The position numbers and the translations under genes were made by a program. DNA of 64,000 nucleotides from Kushneria phyllosphaerae (lineage in GTDB: Bacteria; Pseudomonadota; Gammaproteobacteria; Pseudomonadales; Halomonadaceae): contig NZ_ONZI01000002.1 of the NCBI RefSeq assembly GCF_900312995.1, forward strand, positions 558,001 through 622,000, read 5' to 3'. Below, one piece after another: positions 30,151 to 41,069 of the stretch. The notes under the pieces are model-generated. The model was given only the letters and a program-made list of their open reading frames with translations, was not told where the DNA came from and ran no database searches. Position 1 is the first letter of the stretch. The number at the start of each line of letters is the position of its first letter.

Positions 30151-31449
30151 TTATGTCGATGCCGCCGGCAGCCTCTGATTGATCTGCTCGATCATGATCT
30201 GCGCCAGATGCCCATAGTCCTGATCAAAATGATGCCCGCCCGGCAGCTGGATCCTTTTGCCTTTCATTTCGGGTTGCAAGCAACCACTGTCGGGAGCCTC
30301 CTCACTGCCATAGAGACACACCAGCTTGTCAGCAGGCACACGGGCCACTTCAGGGCCTGTCTGCGTTTCGCCATTGCTCTGGCCCAGCCAGCCGCTCACG
30401 GCGATCTCGAAATCGGCCGTTTTTGAAAAGGCCAGCAGTATCATGGCCGACACCGCCTGCTGATCCTGCGGCGAGAGCCGGTTATAAAGCGCCGGGAGAA
30501 TATCGGCGCCAAAGGAGTAGCCTGCCAGCACGAAGTGTTTCGCGCCCCACTGCTGACGATACGTTGCCATCAGCGCGGCCAGGTCGGCGGCGCTTTGCTC
30601 GGGGCTTCGGTGCTGCCAGAAGGCCTTGAGCGTATCCACCCCCACGACCGGATAGCCGTGCGCTGCCATGTACTCACCGGAGACCTGATCAAGATCACGC
30701 CAACCGCCGTCGCCCGAATAGTAAAGGGTGACCGTATCCCGACGGGCCTGATCGCCCTGCCCCGGTAGCGGGATGGTCGGAAGCGCGCTGCCGCTGCCCT
30801 TGAGCAACGCGACAAGTCGCTGCGCCGCCAGAGTGGTCGCACTCGCACCGTAGTCCCCGATGGTGGTGTGCACCTTCACGCCGTCAATGCCGCGCACAAA
30901 ACGCCCCGTGGCATCATCGGGGTCATTGTTCCAGACAATGTCCCACTGCCCATGACGGCCATTGGCAGGCAGGGCCGTGCGACAGTCGAGATCTGACACG
31001 CTAAAACCTGCTGACAGCGCCTGCGCCTGATCGCTTTCCTGACCGGCCAGCCAGCGCCAGGCCAGCGCACCGCCGCGCCCCAGCCCCACGACCAGATCGG
31101 TTTGATCACCCAGCGATTTTCGTGCCTGCCTCAGACGCGCCTGCTGCATGTCGCAGTCGTCACCGTCATCCAGCATAAACTGCACCAGCTCGGCACCGGT
31201 CTGCTCGGACAGCGTCAGCAGTGCGTCATCATCGAAATGCTGATCCGAAGTGGCCGCAATCACGACATGTTTTGTGGGCCTGCCCCCCGGCTGGGCCGTC
31301 ACCAGCGTTGCCCCGTTGACCTGCGTGGTGGTCACACTCGGCGCGGGCGGTCTTTGCCACCACCACCCGACGCCGGCCAGCACGATCAGGGCCAGCACGA
31401 CCACAGCGCCGCGGCGCCACACACCCGGATTTTCTTTTATCATGCTCAA
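30151..31449 (-). CDS. acvB: AcvB/VirJ-family periplasmic hydrolase (probable lysyl-phosphatidylglycerol hydrolase)
   Basis: A 432-residue protein with an N-terminal membrane anchor (residues 13-31) and two alpha/beta-hydrolase-like halves as in AcvB/VirJ. The catalytic serine is Ser312 in GYSFGAD, and a candidate His lies in GGHHFDQDY near 412. In Agrobacterium AcvB removes lysine from lysyl-phosphatidylglycerol, and its gene is paired with the synthase lpiA. Here it is likewise paired with mprF: its ATG overlaps the mprF stop by 4 bp. The pair probably sets the level of the positively charged lipid in the membrane. Confidence 0.85.
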   Translation of the reverse strand: MSMIKENPGVWRRGAVVVLALIVLAGVGWWWQRPPAPSVTTTQVNGATLVTAQPGGRPTKHVVIAATSDQHFDDDALLTLSEQTGAELVQFMLDDGDDCDMQQARLRQARKSLGDQTDLVVGLGRGGALAWRWLAGQESDQAQALSAGFSVSDLDCRTALPANGRHGQWDIVWNNDPDDATGRFVRGIDGVKVHTTIGDYGASATTLAAQRLVALLKGSGSALPTIPLPGQGDQARRDTVTLYYSGDGGWRDLDQVSGEYMAAHGYPVVGVDTLKAFWQHRSPEQSAADLAALMATYRQQWGAKHFVLAGYSFGADILPALYNRLSPQDQQAVSAMILLAFSKTADFEIAVSGWLGQSNGETQTGPEVARVPADKLVCLYGSEEAPDSGCLQPEMKGKRIQLPGGHHFDQDYGHLAQIMIEQINQRLPAAST

Positions 31450-34088
31450 CGCCTCACCAGTCCGGTATAGCCGCCGGCGATCAGCGCCGCGGTATCCTTG
31501 AGCGCCACCAGCGGGTCGAGCCCTGCCGGCACCGCCATGTAGCGCGGCTCCCAGCAGGGATCAAACTTGTCCTTGAACCGCTTGAGCCCCTGGAAATTGT
31601 AAAAATGCTCTCCGTAGCGGTAGACCACTGCCCCCAACCGCTGAGCCAATGGCGCGCCGGCTCGCGGCAGCATACCGGCCATGGGCACCATGCCGAGGCT
31701 GAACACCTCAAGCCCGCGGGCCTGATAGTGCAGAATCAGCCCGATCATCAAAAACTCCATGGCAAGCTTTGGTGCCTGATCCCCGGCGCGCATCAGATCG
31801 ATCCCAGCCTCTCGCCCTCGGTGCGTTTCCAGCAGATTGGCAAAGGCCACCGGCTCCCCGTTGTATCGCACCAGTGCCACAGAAAAGTGCGCCAGATACG
31901 AGGCCGTAAAACGCCCCAGCGAGAAGCTTTTTTCTCGAGCGCTCTTGGCCAGCCGCCAGGCATCGGAGATGGCCTCAAGCTGGGCCAGCGGTGCCTCTCC
32001 CGGCGCCAGAAACTCGATCGACAGCCCATCGCGCTGACCTCGATTCCAGGTATAGCGCAGGCCCTTGTGCTGCTTGCTTTCAAGGTTGAAGGTGCACAGG
32101 TCAACGCGTGCCTCCTCGCCCAGCTTGACCGCGCTCAGGCCGATATCCATATAGCTGTGCAGGTTCTCGGCGCGCACCTGATAAAACACCGGACGGGCGT
32201 GGTGACGGTCGCACAGGTCGCGAAAACGCCAGATCATCTCCGCGCGCTCGGCGGGTGGCCCGACCGGGTCAAAAAGCGCCACCATGCTGCGCCCGTGACG
32301 GGCATACATGATGAAAGCGCTCTGCGTGTCGTTGAACAAAAGCGCCTTGTCCCCGGTCATGGCCAGCCAGCCTTCGGGATGGCTGGCGGCATTGATGATC
32401 GAGGCCGCCCTCTGGCGTGCAGCTTCATCCGGCAAAATGATCTCGCCGGGCTGAGTACGGATCAGCCAGGCCAGTGCAATGCCTGCCATTAAAAGCGCGC
32501 TGCCAAGCTCGGCACGCAGCGCCCGCGGCACCTGGGCATCAAGAGCAAACTGCCACCAGAGCCGGTTGCGATAGGGCACGTCCTGATAGACGAAAAACAT
32601 GATCCAGAGTGACGCCAGCACGACACAAAGGCAGGCCAGAAGATGGAAGGGAGACACCGGAATCTGCATCAGTCGGCTGGGGCGGTAGAAGGCGCGCCGG
32701 AAAACAAGCAACAGTCCGGCCACGGCCAGCGCGAGGCCGGCCTCCTCCCAGTCCAGCCCCTTGAGCAGCGACAATACGCTTGAAAGCAGCAAAAGCCCCA
32801 GGGTCAGTGCCCAGGCCGCTGACAGACGCCGGCGCAGACCATTGGCCAACAACAGACACAGCACACCAATCAGACTGGCGGCCAGATGCGAGGCATCCAC
32901 CAGCCGATGCGGCACCAGCTCGCCCAGGACATCAAGACGCGCACTGACAGCAGGCGTAACGCCTGAAAAAAGCAGCACCACTCCGGTCAGAAACACCAGC
33001 AGCGACAGGGTCGGCGCCGCCATGCCGGAAGCCATGGCCAGCGCCGTGCGGGCCCGCCGGGAGCGGCGCGCTTCCATGAACAAAAGCGCCACACACCCCA
33101 GCAATAGCGGCAACACCACATAGATCAGTCGATAGAGCAAAAGACCCGCCGTCAGTGGCGCAAGCCCTACTGAGTGGGAAAGCGCTGCCAGCATGATGGC
33201 CTCAAAGACCCCGACACCGCCTGGCACATGACTCAACACACCGCCGGCCAGTGCCAGCAGATAGATGATGACAAAGGCCGGAAAGACCGGCGCATGGGGC
33301 AGCAACAGATATAGCGTCCCGGCGGCAAGGACCACATCCAGCAGCGTGATCAGACATTGTTTGCCTGCCAGGCGCAGGGTCGGCAGGCGCAGATGCCAGC
33401 GGCGAAAGCTGACCCGCACGCCCCCGGGGTCGGATTCAACCTCTCCCCGACGCCACCAGAGCATCAGCACGAAATACAGCGACAGCACCGCCCCTGCCGC
33501 CGACACGGCCACCGCCAGCGGCAGGGAAAGCAGCTGCGCCGCCCGAGAAGGGGTCAAGAGCACTGCCATGGCCGCCAGCAGTGGCAGCGAGCCGCCCAGT
33601 GCCAGACTGGTAAACGCCGACATGCGCATGACTTCCCGACCGCCCACGCCGTGCACGCCATAGAGACGGCTTCTGACCGCCGCCCCTGACAGCATGGAAA
33701 GCCCGACGGCATTGCCGATCGCAGGCGCACAGAGTCCGCCTGTCACCAGCACCCACCATGGCAATGTCACACCGGCAAATCGCGCCGCAGACCACTCATA
33801 GCCGATCAGCGAGATAAAGCCGAGTAGCGTCGTCAAGACCGCCAGCGCCACGGCATGGCCCGGCACAGCCATGATGGCGCCGTGCAAAAGGGCTGGGTTC
33901 ATCTGCTCAAGCAAATGCCAGCAGGCCAGCAGGGCCAGTACAAACAGCAGCAGAATCAGTCCGGCCTGCCAACGGTGACGATGCTGGCGAAAAAGATCAT
34001 ACCAGCGTCCATGGACAGCCACCGAGGCGTCCGATTCCTGCTGCTCGGCTGCAACAGCCCCCTCCCGACCTTCACCCTTGACGCTCAA
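31446..34088 (-). CDS. mprF: Lysyl-phosphatidylglycerol synthase/flippase MprF (LpiA)
   Basis: An 880-residue protein that transfers lysine (or another amino acid) from tRNA to phosphatidylglycerol and flips the product, lowering membrane negative charge. The N-terminal two-thirds is the multi-helix flippase domain (from residue 40; GGVLSHVPGGVGVFEAIML is characteristic). The C-terminal 330 residues form the GNAT-like DUF2156 synthase (FDPVGPPAE, NLLETHRGREAGIDLMR, QGLKRFKDKFDP, EPRYMAVP). The start is TTG at 34088 with AAGGAG 6 nt upstream. It is translationally coupled to acvB. The lipid class made cannot be decided from sequence. Confidence 0.93.
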   Translation of the reverse strand: MSVKGEGREGAVAAEQQESDASVAVHGRWYDLFRQHRHRWQAGLILLLFVLALLACWHLLEQMNPALLHGAIMAVPGHAVALAVLTTLLGFISLIGYEWSAARFAGVTLPWWVLVTGGLCAPAIGNAVGLSMLSGAAVRSRLYGVHGVGGREVMRMSAFTSLALGGSLPLLAAMAVLLTPSRAAQLLSLPLAVAVSAAGAVLSLYFVLMLWWRRGEVESDPGGVRVSFRRWHLRLPTLRLAGKQCLITLLDVVLAAGTLYLLLPHAPVFPAFVIIYLLALAGGVLSHVPGGVGVFEAIMLAALSHSVGLAPLTAGLLLYRLIYVVLPLLLGCVALLFMEARRSRRARTALAMASGMAAPTLSLLVFLTGVVLLFSGVTPAVSARLDVLGELVPHRLVDASHLAASLIGVLCLLLANGLRRRLSAAWALTLGLLLLSSVLSLLKGLDWEEAGLALAVAGLLLVFRRAFYRPSRLMQIPVSPFHLLACLCVVLASLWIMFFVYQDVPYRNRLWWQFALDAQVPRALRAELGSALLMAGIALAWLIRTQPGEIILPDEAARQRAASIINAASHPEGWLAMTGDKALLFNDTQSAFIMYARHGRSMVALFDPVGPPAERAEMIWRFRDLCDRHHARPVFYQVRAENLHSYMDIGLSAVKLGEEARVDLCTFNLESKQHKGLRYTWNRGQRDGLSIEFLAPGEAPLAQLEAISDAWRLAKSAREKSFSLGRFTASYLAHFSVALVRYNGEPVAFANLLETHRGREAGIDLMRAGDQAPKLAMEFLMIGLILHYQARGLEVFSLGMVPMAGMLPRAGAPLAQRLGAVVYRYGEHFYNFQGLKRFKDKFDPCWEPRYMAVPAGLDPLVALKDTAALIAGGYTGLVRR

Positions 34089-34381
34089 AACGCACTCCTT
34101 ACACCACCTGACCGGGTATCAGAGAACGAAAAAAGCCATGGCCATGTCCTGCCAGCACATGCCTCTTGTCGAAGATGCTGAAGTAGACCTTAATAAGACA
34201 AACAAGTTCTCGTGAAAAACGGGGCGCCATCGTTGCAATGTCACAGCCTCTGTGCCGTGCTGTTCCACAATCCTCTGTTGCTTGAGGCTGGTCAGGCTTT
34301 AGACCGTCCATGGTTGGCCGATAAAGGGAGCAGACAGCGCATGATCTGGCATGGATGGCCATGCAGTGAGGGAGTCAGGAC

Positions 34382-34918
34382 GTGAAAGGCATCATTTTCA
34401 ACATGTTCAACGACATCATCGTCACCCGGTTTGATGAGCAGACCTGGGAGGAAATGCTCGAAAACGCCCGTGTCAGTGGCGCCTGGTCATCGCTTGGCAA
34501 CTACGACGATCATGACATGTTGGCGCTGGTGAACGCCGCCAGCCATCAGCTGGCCATAACACCACAGGCCTGCCTTCAGTGGCTGGGACGGGAAATGCTG
34601 CCGCGACTTGGCGGGATTTATCCGGGACTGCTTGAGCGTTTCAGCACGACGTTTTCGATGCTCAAGGCACTCAATAATGTCATCCACCCCGAGGTGGTCA
34701 GGTTCCACCCTGGTGCCAGCGTGCCGGTCTTTCATTATCATGAGGTCTCCAGCCACAGCATGGTGATGGAATATTGCTCGGCACGCGGTATCTGCAGTCT
34801 TGCTCACGGGCTCATGCAGGGCTGCAGCGACTATTTCAACGAAACCGTGGACATCGACCATCTACAGTGTCGCCATCGCGGTGATGAGCACTGCCTTTTT
34901 CGCATAACGATCCGATGA
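34382..34918 (+). CDS. H-NOX haem nitric-oxide sensor
   Basis: A 178-residue haem-NO-binding protein. The key residues fall at the same numbers as in characterised H-NOX proteins: proximal haem ligand His102 (VIHPEV) and the haem-propionate motif Tyr131-x-Ser133-x-Arg135 (YCSAR). Residue 140 is Leu, not the distal Tyr of oxygen-binding H-NOX, so NO selectivity is expected. The zinc-type cysteines of some H-NOX are partly present (C132, C138, and C162-x8-C171 near the end). The start is GTG at 34382 with GGAG 8 nt upstream. Its stop overlaps the GGDEF-EAL gene start by 4 bp, the classical partner arrangement. Confidence 0.93.
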   Translation: MKGIIFNMFNDIIVTRFDEQTWEEMLENARVSGAWSSLGNYDDHDMLALVNAASHQLAITPQACLQWLGREMLPRLGGIYPGLLERFSTTFSMLKALNNVIHPEVVRFHPGASVPVFHYHEVSSHSMVMEYCSARGICSLAHGLMQGCSDYFNETVDIDHLQCRHRGDEHCLFRITIR

Positions 34919-36837
34919 AAACACCACGCCCTGAAAGCCTGACTGACACCATCGAACGCCTGAAAAGGCAGCTCGCCCGTGAGCGCCAGGCACGTCATGA
35001 CGCCGAACAGGTGGCCGAGACCAGCACGCGCCGCCTGTATCGTGAGCAGTTAAAGCTTCATGCCATCTCGCAGGTCGCCACACAGACGCACGGCAGCATG
35101 CGCCTTCGACAGGCCACTCAGGAGGCCCTGAAGGCGCTTTTGAAACATACCGTCTGGCGTTATTGCCGCGTGGTCTACAAGCCCTTTGACAACATCACCC
35201 CGCCGGTGCGTGTGTCTGCCCTGTGTGAAGGGGAAAATCCGCTGACCCGACCGGGAGACAGCCTGACCGCCTCGGCACGGGTATGGCTTGAGAAGGCCAG
35301 TCCGCTCGAGTTCAGAACCGATGAGCGCATCGCGCACGAAAAACGCTGGCCGGAAAACATGCCACGACGCTTTCTCTGCGGCATTGGCATCGGTGAACAG
35401 TGCATGGGCGCAGTGGAGCTTTTCTCCTATCTGGAAGACGACGATGCGGCCTTCAGTCAGGAGATGGTGCTGGCTCTGGTACGCGAACTGTCCCACGTCT
35501 ACAAGAGTGAACGTGACCGTCAGGCCATCGAGCGCATGGCCTGGCGTGATGTCCTGACCGGCGCCCTGAACCGGGCTGCGTTCTTTCGTGATCTCGAAAC
35601 CATCACCATTGATACGCAACCGCTGGCGCTTTTGTATCTCGACCTGGACGGGTTTGGAGAAATCAACGAAGAGCACGGCCATGAAATCGCCGACCGTTAT
35701 CTGTTCGAGATTGCGCGTCGCCTGGAAAGTGAACCGTTAAGTCGCAGCGTGGCGCGTCTGGGCAGCGATGAGTTCGTACTGCTGCTGCCCCTGATCGATG
35801 TCGCCCATGCCGACATGGTCGTCCGGGATCTGCTGTTTGATCTGCAACAGCCTCTGATGCTGGATCACTTTCGCATCGAACCGAGCTTCAGCGCCGGCCT
35901 TGCCGTCTACCCAGACGATGCCAGCGATGGACACGCCCTGTTTTACGCCGCCGATACTGCCCTGAGCCATGCCCGCGAGGAAGGCAGCACCAGCCTGCGC
36001 CGCTTTGATGCAGAGATTGCCGAGCAGCTCGAGCGGCGCAAGCAGCTTGCCCTGCGCGTGCGTCAGGCCGTGGCGCAGCGAGAGTTCGTGGCGTTCTTTC
36101 AGCCCATTGTGTCGCGTGATCACCGGATCGTTGGCGCCGAGGCGCTACTGCGCTGGCAGGCCCCCGATGCGCCGGGCCCTGCCGAATTCATTCCCTATAT
36201 GGAAGAGCAGGGGCTGATTCGTGAGGTGGGCCGGCAGATGCTGCATGATGTCATTCATACCGCCGCACGGTGGCGACGTGAACATGACGGCTTTCAAAGT
36301 ATTTCGGTCAATGTGTCACCGCTTCAGCTGCGTGAAGAAGCCTTCGTCAGCCATGTGACCCATGCACTGGAAAAAAGCGGCCTGCCGGCCAGCTGTCTGA
36401 TTCTGGAAATTACGGAGAGTCTGTATATCCGGGCCGAGAAACCGGTTCTTGAGCGTCTGGCCCGGCTACGGGCAATGGGGGTCAGACTGGCACTTGATGA
36501 CTTCGGCACCGGCTATAGCGCACTGAGCTATCTGCAGTGGATGCCGCTGGATATTCTCAAGATCGACAAGAGCTTTGTGATCAAGCTGGCCGAGGCGCAC
36601 TCGGGGCGGGATATCACGATTGTGCGGGCCATCATTCAGATCGCACAGGCCTGCGGGCTTGATGTGACCGCAGAAGGGATCGAAACGGCCGAGGTCGCAC
36701 ACATCATGTGCGAGCTCGGCGCGCACTGTCTGCAGGGATATCACTTCAGCCGTCCGGTCAGCGAGGAGGCCATGACGTCACTGTTGCAGTCGAGCGCAAC
36801 GCCATCCCCTCCCTTCAAGGCCTCGATTACTGGCTGA
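34915..36837 (+). CDS. GGDEF-EAL cyclic-di-GMP enzyme, partner of H-NOX
   Basis: A 640-residue cytoplasmic protein: coiled-coil start (residues 8-50), a GAF-like region (about 55-200), a GGDEF domain with signature GSDEF at 283-287 (second Gly changed to Ser) and an EAL domain. EAL motifs are complete: Glu409 in GAEALLRW, SVNVSPLQL, EITES, DDFGTGYSAL, LKIDKSFV, AEGIET and LQGYHFSRP. It is thus a likely phosphodiesterase, with a GGDEF of reduced or absent synthase activity. In Legionella and Shewanella H-NOX proteins bind NO and inhibit or switch such partners. It converges with the RIO kinase gene, overlapping 11 bp. Confidence 0.92.
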   Translation: MKTPRPESLTDTIERLKRQLARERQARHDAEQVAETSTRRLYREQLKLHAISQVATQTHGSMRLRQATQEALKALLKHTVWRYCRVVYKPFDNITPPVRVSALCEGENPLTRPGDSLTASARVWLEKASPLEFRTDERIAHEKRWPENMPRRFLCGIGIGEQCMGAVELFSYLEDDDAAFSQEMVLALVRELSHVYKSERDRQAIERMAWRDVLTGALNRAAFFRDLETITIDTQPLALLYLDLDGFGEINEEHGHEIADRYLFEIARRLESEPLSRSVARLGSDEFVLLLPLIDVAHADMVVRDLLFDLQQPLMLDHFRIEPSFSAGLAVYPDDASDGHALFYAADTALSHAREEGSTSLRRFDAEIAEQLERRKQLALRVRQAVAQREFVAFFQPIVSRDHRIVGAEALLRWQAPDAPGPAEFIPYMEEQGLIREVGRQMLHDVIHTAARWRREHDGFQSISVNVSPLQLREEAFVSHVTHALEKSGLPASCLILEITESLYIRAEKPVLERLARLRAMGVRLALDDFGTGYSALSYLQWMPLDILKIDKSFVIKLAEAHSGRDITIVRAIIQIAQACGLDVTAEGIETAEVAHIMCELGAHCLQGYHFSRPVSEEAMTSLLQSSATPSPPFKASITG

Positions 36838-37699
36838 TGTCCCGGTCTTCTTCGTCCTGCTCCTGCTCGCGACGCTGGCGCTCCTGCTCTTCTTCGCGCA
36901 CGTCCTCAATGACTTCCAGCAGATCACTGACATCCACGCTGGCACTGTCGCGGTCGAAGGTGCCGGTCAGCGGATAGTCAGGATAAAGCTCGCCGGCTTC
37001 ATAGAGTGACCAGATTTCCAGACCGTAGTCGGTGTTCAAAAGCGACGGGGCATAGCGGCCGAAGCTGCGACGCATGTTGTCGACGTCACGCAGCAGCATC
37101 CGCGAGGCATTGTTATTGCCGGCCGCATCCACGGCCTGCGGCAGATCGATGATCACCGGTCCTTCACGCCCGACCAGCACGTTGAATTCCGACAGATCAC
37201 CGTGAACCAGCCCGGCACACAGCATGCGTGCCACATCGACCACGATCCGGTGGTGATATTCGATGGCCTGCGCTTCATCAAGCTTGACGTCATCGAGTCG
37301 TGGGGCGGGGTCACCCTCGCCATCAACGATCATCTCCATGAGTAGTACGCCGTCGACAAAACCATGCGGCTCGGGCACACGCACGCCGGCATCGGAGAGC
37401 CGATACAGGGCGTCTACCTCGGCATTGAGCCAGGCCGACTCCTGCTCGCGCTGGCCATAGCGGGTTTTCTTGGACATGGCACGGGCCCTGCGGCTGTTAC
37501 GCACCTGGCGCCCTTCCTGATACTGCACGGCCTGCTTGAAGCTGCGCTGGCTGGCCTCCTTGAAGATCTTGGCACAGCGCAGCTCGCTGCCACAGCGCAC
37601 CACATAGACCTGGGCTTCCTTGCCACTTTGCAGCTGAAACACGATGTCATCAATCAGCCCATCATCTACCAGTGGCTGCAATCGTTTGGGAATTTTCAT
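36827..37699 (-). CDS. RIO1-family serine protein kinase
   Basis: A 290-residue bacterial RIO kinase resembling Pseudomonas PA4780-type proteins. Visible are the nucleotide loop SGKEAQVYVVRCG, the catalytic loop VHGDLSEFNVLV (Asp and Asn) and the metal loop IIDLPQAVD. The C-terminal tail is acidic and Glu/Arg-rich. ATG at 37699 (frame open to 37768) has GAGG just upstream and starts MKIPKRLQPL, matching homologues. It lies 99 bp after dbpA on the same strand. Bacterial substrates of RIO kinases are largely unknown. Confidence 0.85.
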   Translation of the reverse strand: MKIPKRLQPLVDDGLIDDIVFQLQSGKEAQVYVVRCGSELRCAKIFKEASQRSFKQAVQYQEGRQVRNSRRARAMSKKTRYGQREQESAWLNAEVDALYRLSDAGVRVPEPHGFVDGVLLMEMIVDGEGDPAPRLDDVKLDEAQAIEYHHRIVVDVARMLCAGLVHGDLSEFNVLVGREGPVIIDLPQAVDAAGNNNASRMLLRDVDNMRRSFGRYAPSLLNTDYGLEIWSLYEAGELYPDYPLTGTFDRDSASVDVSDLLEVIEDVREEEQERQRREQEQDEEDRDISQ

Positions 37700-37798
37700 G
37701 CGACCTCTTTGTTCACTCCTGTCATGACAGTCTGGCACAACGGTCATGATGACCGTATCGGCACACAACGTACATGATCCGTACCTGATATCGGGTGA

Positions 37799-39205
<1,407 letters not shown>

Positions 39206-39415
39206 GAAGACAAATCCTTGTAGGCTGTAAAGAAGGGACTGCCCGTCATGCCAGGCAATGGGTGCAGGGCGCGCAGCATAACAGAGCCGATGCGCAATAT
39301 CCGTGAGACGCTGACTTTCAGGGGCCGACACGGATCGTTTCAAATAACGCTATTCGCTCCCCGCAGGGTTAACGTAAAATCGTCACATAATGGTAATCAA
39401 GGAACGGAATTCGAT

Positions 39416-40144
39416 ATGGGCAGGGCTTTCCAGAACCGCAAGGAATCCATGGCCAAAACGGCCGACGCCAAGACCAAGGTCTACAGCAAGTATGGACGCG
39501 AAATCTACGTCTGCGCCAAGTCGGGTGGCACGGACCCCTCGGGCAACCTGACGCTGCGCGGCCTGATCGAGCGGGCCAAAAAGGATCAGGTGCCGTCACA
39601 CGTGATCGACAAGGCGCTCGACAAGGCCAGCGGTGCAGGCGGTGAAGACTTTTCACCGGCACGCTACGAGGGTTTTGGTCCCGGCAACTGCATGGTGATC
39701 GTCGACTGTCTGACCGACAACCCCAATCGCACCTTCGGTGACGTGCGTGGCTGTTTCACCAAGACAAAGTCCAAGATCGGCACGCCCGGCAGCGTCAGCC
39801 ACATGTTCGATCATAGCGCCATTTTCGTTTTCAAGGGCGAGGATGAAGATGCCGTGCTTGAAGCGCTGATGGACGCCGACGTCGATGTGACCGACATCGA
39901 AAACGAGGACGGCAGACTCACGGTCTTTGCCCCACACACCGAGTATGCCAAAGCCAAGCAGGCGCTGCTGGATGCCTTCGGCGAGATGGAGTTCGACACT
40001 GACGAAATTCAGTTCGTGCCCCAGACCAGCACCCCGGTCGAAGGAGAGGACGTCGCCCATCTCGAGAAGTTTCTGGGCATGCTCAACGATCTGGACGACG
40101 TGCAAAACGTCTTCCATAACGCAGAGTTTCCCGAAAACGCCTGA
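39416..40144 (+). CDS. YebC/PmpR-family protein (YeeN type)
   Basis: A 242-residue YebC-family protein closest in pattern to E. coli YeeN: it starts [31 protein letters not shown] and contains [30 protein letters not shown] and the C-terminal DVQNVFHN. YebC-family members act as transcriptional regulators or bind ribosomes to resolve polyproline stalling. The upstream open frame is discarded because MGR is the invariant start. AAGGA lies 12 nt upstream. A terminator follows at 40169. Confidence 0.9.
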   Translation: MGRAFQNRKESMAKTADAKTKVYSKYGREIYVCAKSGGTDPSGNLTLRGLIERAKKDQVPSHVIDKALDKASGAGGEDFSPARYEGFGPGNCMVIVDCLTDNPNRTFGDVRGCFTKTKSKIGTPGSVSHMFDHSAIFVFKGEDEDAVLEALMDADVDVTDIENEDGRLTVFAPHTEYAKAKQALLDAFGEMEFDTDEIQFVPQTSTPVEGEDVAHLEKFLGMLNDLDDVQNVFHNAEFPENA

Positions 40145-40168
40145 CCCGGTGACCCGGGGCCGCGCATG

Positions 40169-40197
40169 AAAAAAACCCACCGGATGGTGGGTTTTTT
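40169..40197. terminator. Bidirectional terminator between the YebC gene and the SYLF gene
   Basis: Inverted repeat CCCACC/GGTGGG (40176-40181, 40186-40191) flanked by A and T runs on both sides, so it works for the YebC gene on the plus strand and the SYLF gene on the minus strand. Confidence 0.85.
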
Positions 40198-40240
40198 CAT
40201 TCTCAAACGGCGGGCAAGAATCCGCTCATGAAGCCTGAGC

Positions 40241-40831
40241 CTAACGGCCTACCTTGGAAATCTTGGCGCCCTCAAGCGACACCCCGCCCTGTATGCCCTG
40301 ATTGTTCATGACAAAGGCGACCACTTCCTGATTGGCGGTATTGTTGGTGATCTGACCATTGGCACCGACATCGGCCACGGCGACCCCGGCATTGGCGCCG
40401 ATCGACCAGCCATTGTCACTGCGAACACGATTGAGGGCGCCTTCACTCATCAGGAGATAAACAATCGCCTGCGACTGGGCACCGGCCTGAAAGCCGATCG
40501 AACCGCTGGTCGTGGTGTAGTAGCCGGCATCAGCACCATCGATCAGCAGCTGCCCTTCACCGTGGCTGGCGCCGAACACGAAACTTGCCCCCAGTACGCC
40601 CGGGAACACCAGCACCCCTTTAGATTGCTGCACCAGACTGCGTGCCTGAGGCGCCGTACGGTAGAGACGATCAAGGGTTTCCTGCACGCTTTGATCAAGC
40701 TCTGCGCGCTGCGCCGTCTGGCTCTGGCGGTCGGACGGACTGGTGGTGGTACAGGCAGACAGCGTCGTGGCGCCCAGCACAGCGGCAAGCATCAGGGCAC
40801 CGGTACGATTGAAACGAGAAAAACGTGACAT
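40241..40831 (-). CDS. SYLF/Ysc84-domain lipoprotein
   Basis: A 196-residue lipoprotein: signal peptide with lipobox LSAC (Cys27), then a short linker and a Ysc84/SYLF lipid-binding domain. The domain shows SKGVLVFPGVLGASFVFGASHGEG, DAGYYTTTSGSIGFQAGAQSQ and NNQGIQGGVSLEGAKISK. Family members bind phosphoinositides in eukaryotes; the bacterial role is unknown, presumably at the outer membrane. A strong ribosome site (AAGGAGG) lies 7 nt before ATG at 40831. Confidence 0.85.
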   Translation of the reverse strand: MSRFSRFNRTGALMLAAVLGATTLSACTTTSPSDRQSQTAQRAELDQSVQETLDRLYRTAPQARSLVQQSKGVLVFPGVLGASFVFGASHGEGQLLIDGADAGYYTTTSGSIGFQAGAQSQAIVYLLMSEGALNRVRSDNGWSIGANAGVAVADVGANGQITNNTANQEVVAFVMNNQGIQGGVSLEGAKISKVGR

Positions 40832-40987
40832 GAATTAACCTCCTTCCATGGAAAGGTGCCACGGCTCAAATCCCTGGCATGGGCACCGGAAAATCAAATA
40901 CTGCCTTAAGTTATAGACCATCGACAGCTTTTCGGCGGGCGTGTCTGCAAAACATTCATTAAAGACCCTGTTTTCGATCGATGCTTC

Positions 40988-41005
40988 TTGTCATGAAACG
41001 GTCAT
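40988..41005 (+). promoter_or_regulatory. Pho box upstream of phoA
   Basis: Two 7-mers TTGTCAT and CGGTCAT separated by GAAA, matching the PhoB consensus CTGTCAT-N4-CTGTCAT in twelve of fourteen positions. It lies 64 bp upstream of the phoA start and would place PhoB at the -35 region. This implies induction by phosphate starvation. Confidence 0.6.
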
Positions 41006-41069
41006 GGTCTCCCTTCAGCTTAAGCGGTGCTTACAACACGAACTTTCTGGAACCGGGATTTTCAATATC

